A stretch of DNA of 40,243 nt, from positions 1 to 40,243 of the forward strand of contig JAFGSV010000032.1 of NCBI GenBank assembly GCA_016934325.1. The letters are read 5' to 3'. Below the pieces are notes generated by a model. It searched no databases. It was not told the DNA's origin and was given only the letters and a program-made list of their open reading frames with translations. Positions 37,165-40,243 of the stretch are shown in pieces. This stretch comes from Candidatus Aenigmatarchaeota archaeon (GTDB taxonomy: Archaea > Aenigmatarchaeota > Aenigmatarchaeia > QMZP01 > JAFGSV01). Within the stretch, counting starts at the first letter, position 1. Every line of letters begins with the position of its first letter. The translations under genes and the position numbers were made by a program.

Positions 37165-40100
37165 ATGTTCCTGAATTCACGGCTTAGAACATCATCTTTT
37201 CGGGACGTTTTCATCAAGGTATCCCTGCCAGTACTGGCGATACTGCTGCTGACGCGGATACTAAGCGTTCTCGGGGCAGGCATCGACGTCGTCTACCTTA
37301 TCTCCCCCGCCGATGTCGCCTGGATAAACGGGACAAACGACACCATAGCGTTCCAGTTCAACTTCACGGGAGACAACGCCACCGCCGACTGCCAGCTTTT
37401 CATCAACGAAACTGCCTATTACTCCGGCAATGTCAATGCCTCAACCAACACGACGTGGTACGCCAACGACACCATCACGGAGGGGTTGAAGATATGGCAG
37501 GTGAATTGCACAAACGGTACGGCGGCCAATTCGAGCATCCGGACAATCTATGTCGACCTGACCGACCCTTCGGTTTACCTCGTATCTCCAGCAAACTACA
37601 TCAACACCAGCATGTCTTCCCTTGATTTCTGGTTCAATGTAACTGACACGCTATCGCCGACTATGAACTGCTCCTTGCTCATTAACGACACTTTCACCAA
37701 CAATTATAATGAGACGACGTATAATGCGACGGAAACTCACTTCACCAATGACGTCTCCGAGGGAATGGGTCAGAACTGGACTGTGAACTGCTCTGACAAA
37801 GCGGGCAACTATCACCAGCCGGGTGCATGGAACTTCAGTGTTGACCTCACTAATCCGAGCATGGGCGACAAACTGATCAACCGGACAGGCTCTGTAATTA
37901 CCAATACGGTCGTCTGCATCAACGTCACGGGGGTCTCTGACTCCGGCTCTGGTGTGGACAAGGTCTGGGCGGAGGTCACCTCCCCTAACGGCACCACATA
38001 CAACATCACCATGTCTGTTAGTGGCCCTTGCAGCGGGGGAGCAAATACCTACTCTACCAATATTGATGTCGGGTATGCTTCAGGGACGTTCTACTACAAC
38101 GCAAGCTGGGTAAACGATACCTCAGGCAGAGTGAATCCCAATACGACTGTTCAGAGCTTGGGTGTTTCTCCCGACACCAATGTTACATCGTGCAAAGTCC
38201 TTGATTTAGACAATACCCACTATACGCAAACCGCGAACATAGAGCCGGACGCCGATCCATGCATTAACATTACGGGGGAGAACGTGACCTTCGACGGCAA
38301 TGGGTTCTGGATAAGGAACACCACCCTTAAGGGAACCGGCATCTACTCCAACCGGAACAACACTACGATCATGAACTGCAACGTGACGATGTCCGGTTCT
38401 TCGGGAGGATACGGCATCGAGCTGAGCAACGCGAACCGCTCTTTCATCCTGAACAACACCCTGAACGGCCAGTATTACGGATTGTACCTTAGCTCAAACG
38501 ACGACACGAGGATAGAGAACAACACGGCCGATTCGAACATATACGGAATCTATCTCTTCCAAGGCTCGGACAGCAACGTGCTTGAGAACAACACGGCAGA
38601 CTCGAACAAGTATCACGGAACCTACCTGAACTTGAACTCCGACAATAACACCATCAACAACAACACTTTAAACTCGAATGCCTACTGCGGAATACGCATC
38701 GAGTCAAGCTCCAGCAACATTATTGAAAACAACGACATCTGGAACTGCTCCTCTGCGGGGGCCTATTCCTGCATCTACATTTACAACTCCGATTACAACG
38801 TCTTCGACAGCAACAGGATCAACAAGAGCCACAAGTACGGGATAATATTATACTCTTTCAACATGGGCGGGCATTCCTCCAACAACGTCTTTAAGAACAC
38901 GAACATGACGAACATAGACGGAACGGCCGTGTTCCTGGACGATGATGACTTAGACAGCGTGAACAAGAACAACACATTCCTCAACTTCACCTACAGCAAC
39001 GAAACGGTGGATGCCTACTCGGTACTGATTAGGAAATGGCACTACAGGGCCTACGTCAAAGACGGTGGCGGTGCAGCCGTGCCCAACGCTTCCGTTGAAG
39101 TATACAACTCCTCCAGCGACCTTGTTGGAAACCTAACAACGGGTCCTGATGGTTTGACAGCGAAAGTGGAACTTGTTGATTATATAAACAACGGGGGGAC
39201 GCAATATTTCCACTCGAACTTCACTGCCTATGCGAACAAGTCCGGCTATGTGAACGTAACGAATGAACATAACATCACGATCGAACACAACATCGTTGAT
39301 GACGTATTTACATTGTACGTGCCGGACGATCCGCCAGACGTGGCGTCGCTCGACTACCCCGCTAACAACGCGAACCTGACATCCGTCCCCGTCGATTTCA
39401 ACTTCACGGCATCCGACGACAGAAACGTGAGCAACTGCACCTTGTGGGCGAACTTCTCGGGCAGCTGGGAGGCCAACGCGACGGTCTACAACGTAGCCAA
39501 TGACACCGAGACCAACATCTCCGTGGCTCCCACGGATGGATATTACGTGTGGAACGTCTTATGCTGGGACAACGCGACGTCCCCGCAATCGGACTGGTAC
39601 ACCAGCAACTTCAGTGTTACCATAGACGCCAACCTCCCAACCATCACCATAACCTACCCTTCCAACAAGACCTACTACAACGTCACCTACTTCAACTTCA
39701 CCGCCGACGAACCCACCGACGCGTGCTGGTACAGCCTCAACTCAGGCGGCAACACAAGCTTCGCATGCGGCAACGACACCGCAATCAACACCCTGCCCGA
39801 CCAGCCCAACTCCCTCGAGGTCTACGCCAACGACTCCGCCGACAACATCGGCGGCGGCACCGTCCACTACACCACCGACCAGACGGCTCCCGAGTACTCC
39901 GGCCTCATCCCGAACATAGCCAACCAGTCCGCATACGACCCCGCCTACGCATACCAGCTCAACTCCACCTGGTCCGATCCGTCCGTCATGCACACGGTCC
40001 TGCTCGAATGGGAGAGCAACAACTACACCGCAGCCAACGCCACCTCTGAATACTACTACGACATAGGCCCGCTGGCCGCCGGCTCATACGACTACCGCTG

Positions 40101-40243
40101 GTGCGGCAACGACACCATGGGCAACCTCAACTGCACCCCCATGTACACCTACACCGTCAGCCAGGCAGACGTCCTCATAACCAACCAGTTCGACGTGGCC
40201 TCGCCAATAACCTACGGCCAGCCCCACACCCCCTCATGCCACG
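37165..40243 (+). CDS. large secreted surface protein with NosD/parallel beta-helix repeats and Ig-like modules, very rich in N-X-S/T sequons; C-terminus runs off the window
   Basis: Hand translation from ATG 37165, open to the window end: MFLNSRLRTSSFRDVFIKVSLPVLAILLLTRILSVLGAG...ENNTADSNIYGIYLFQGSDSNVLENNTADSNKYHGTYLNLNSDNNTINNNTLNSNAYCGI... Not in the ORF track because no stop falls in the window. Confidence 0.9.
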   Translation, partial: MFLNSRLRTSSFRDVFIKVSLPVLAILLLTRILSVLGAGIDVVYLISPADVAWINGTNDTIAFQFNFTGDNATADCQLFINETAYYSGNVNASTNTTWYANDTITEGLKIWQVNCTNGTAANSSIRTIYVDLTDPSVYLVSPANYINTSMSSLDFWFNVTDTLSPTMNCSLLINDTFTNNYNETTYNATETHFTNDVSEGMGQNWTVNCSDKAGNYHQPGAWNFSVDLTNPSMGDKLINRTGSVITNTVVCINVTGVSDSGSGVDKVWAEVTSPNGTTYNITMSVSGPCSGGANTYSTNIDVGYASGTFYYNASWVNDTSGRVNPNTTVQSLGVSPDTNVTSCKVLDLDNTHYTQTANIEPDADPCINITGENVTFDGNGFWIRNTTLKGTGIYSNRNNTTIMNCNVTMSGSSGGYGIELSNANRSFILNNTLNGQYYGLYLSSNDDTRIENNTADSNIYGIYLFQGSDSNVLENNTADSNKYHGTYLNLNSDNNTINNNTLNSNAYCGIRIESSSSNIIENNDIWNCSSAGAYSCIYIYNSDYNVFDSNRINKSHKYGIILYSFNMGGHSSNNVFKNTNMTNIDGTAVFLDDDDLDSVNKNNTFLNFTYSNETVDAYSVLIRKWHYRAYVKDGGGAAVPNASVEVYNSSSDLVGNLTTGPDGLTAKVELVDYINNGGTQYFHSNFTAYANKSGYVNVTNEHNITIEHNIVDDVFTLYVPDDPPDVASLDYPANNANLTSVPVDFNFTASDDRNVSNCTLWANFSGSWEANATVYNVANDTETNISVAPTDGYYVWNVLCWDNATSPQSDWYTSNFSVTIDANLPTITITYPSNKTYYNVTYFNFTADEPTDACWYSLNSGGNTSFACGNDTAINTLPDQPNSLEVYANDSADNIGGGTVHYTTDQTAPEYSGLIPNIANQSAYDPAYAYQLNSTWSDPSVMHTVLLEWESNNYTAANATSEYYYDIGPLAAGSYDYRWCGNDTMGNLNCTPMYTYTVSQADVLITNQFDVASPITYGQPHTPSCH

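Noticed and set aside
39549-40049. 166-aa H/R/Q-rich + strand ORF (also 39742..39993 minus)
   Set aside because: Alternate-frame artefact of the C-rich third positions in the surface protein gene.
1-40243. tRNA/rRNA genes, CRISPR arrays, transposases, integrases or toxin-antitoxin pairs
   Set aside because: Looked for by eye; no tRNA-like T-arm/CCA context outside coding frames, no regular repeat-spacer array and no mobile-element proteins. The RHH protein at 6297..7136 was considered as an antitoxin, but no toxin partner is present and the fusion partner is a nucleotidyltransferase fold.

Overview
Archaeal contig segment. The evidence is archaeal L10e, RpoL, TFS, a Sec11-type signal peptidase, DUF99 and TATA-like promoters. 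It carries a roughly 33 kb surface-glycan biosynthesis island between information-processing genes: L10e at the left, and TFS, signal peptidase, DUF99 and RpoL at the right. At the right edge is the start of a very large, N-X-S/T-rich secreted surface protein. The island encodes sugar-nucleotide enzymes (nucleotidyltransferases, two nucleotide-sugar dehydrogenases, a UDP-glucuronate decarboxylase-like SDR, a GalE-like epimerase, and a WbpB/WbpD/WbpE-like diacetamido-uronate set). It also has four GT2, three GT4 and three GT39/ArnT-like membrane glycosyltransferases, two UPF0104/AglD-type flippase-like proteins, two radical SAM enzymes, methyltransferases, a polysaccharide deacetylase and acyltransferases. 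The strongest candidate for an undescribed system is a protein (6297..7136, minus) that joins a CopG-type ribbon-helix-helix DNA-binding domain to a sugar nucleotidyltransferase-like domain with a degraded catalytic signature. Two matching 20-bp palindromes (core GTAATA-N6-TATTAC) lie at its own promoter and just upstream of the promoter of a nucleotide-sugar dehydrogenase-nadE-nadC operon, which suggests a sugar-nucleotide-sensing regulator. A second notable item is a PEP-synthase-like protein at the left edge whose expected phospho-histidine is Asn. All calls come from reading the sequence; no database searches were run.
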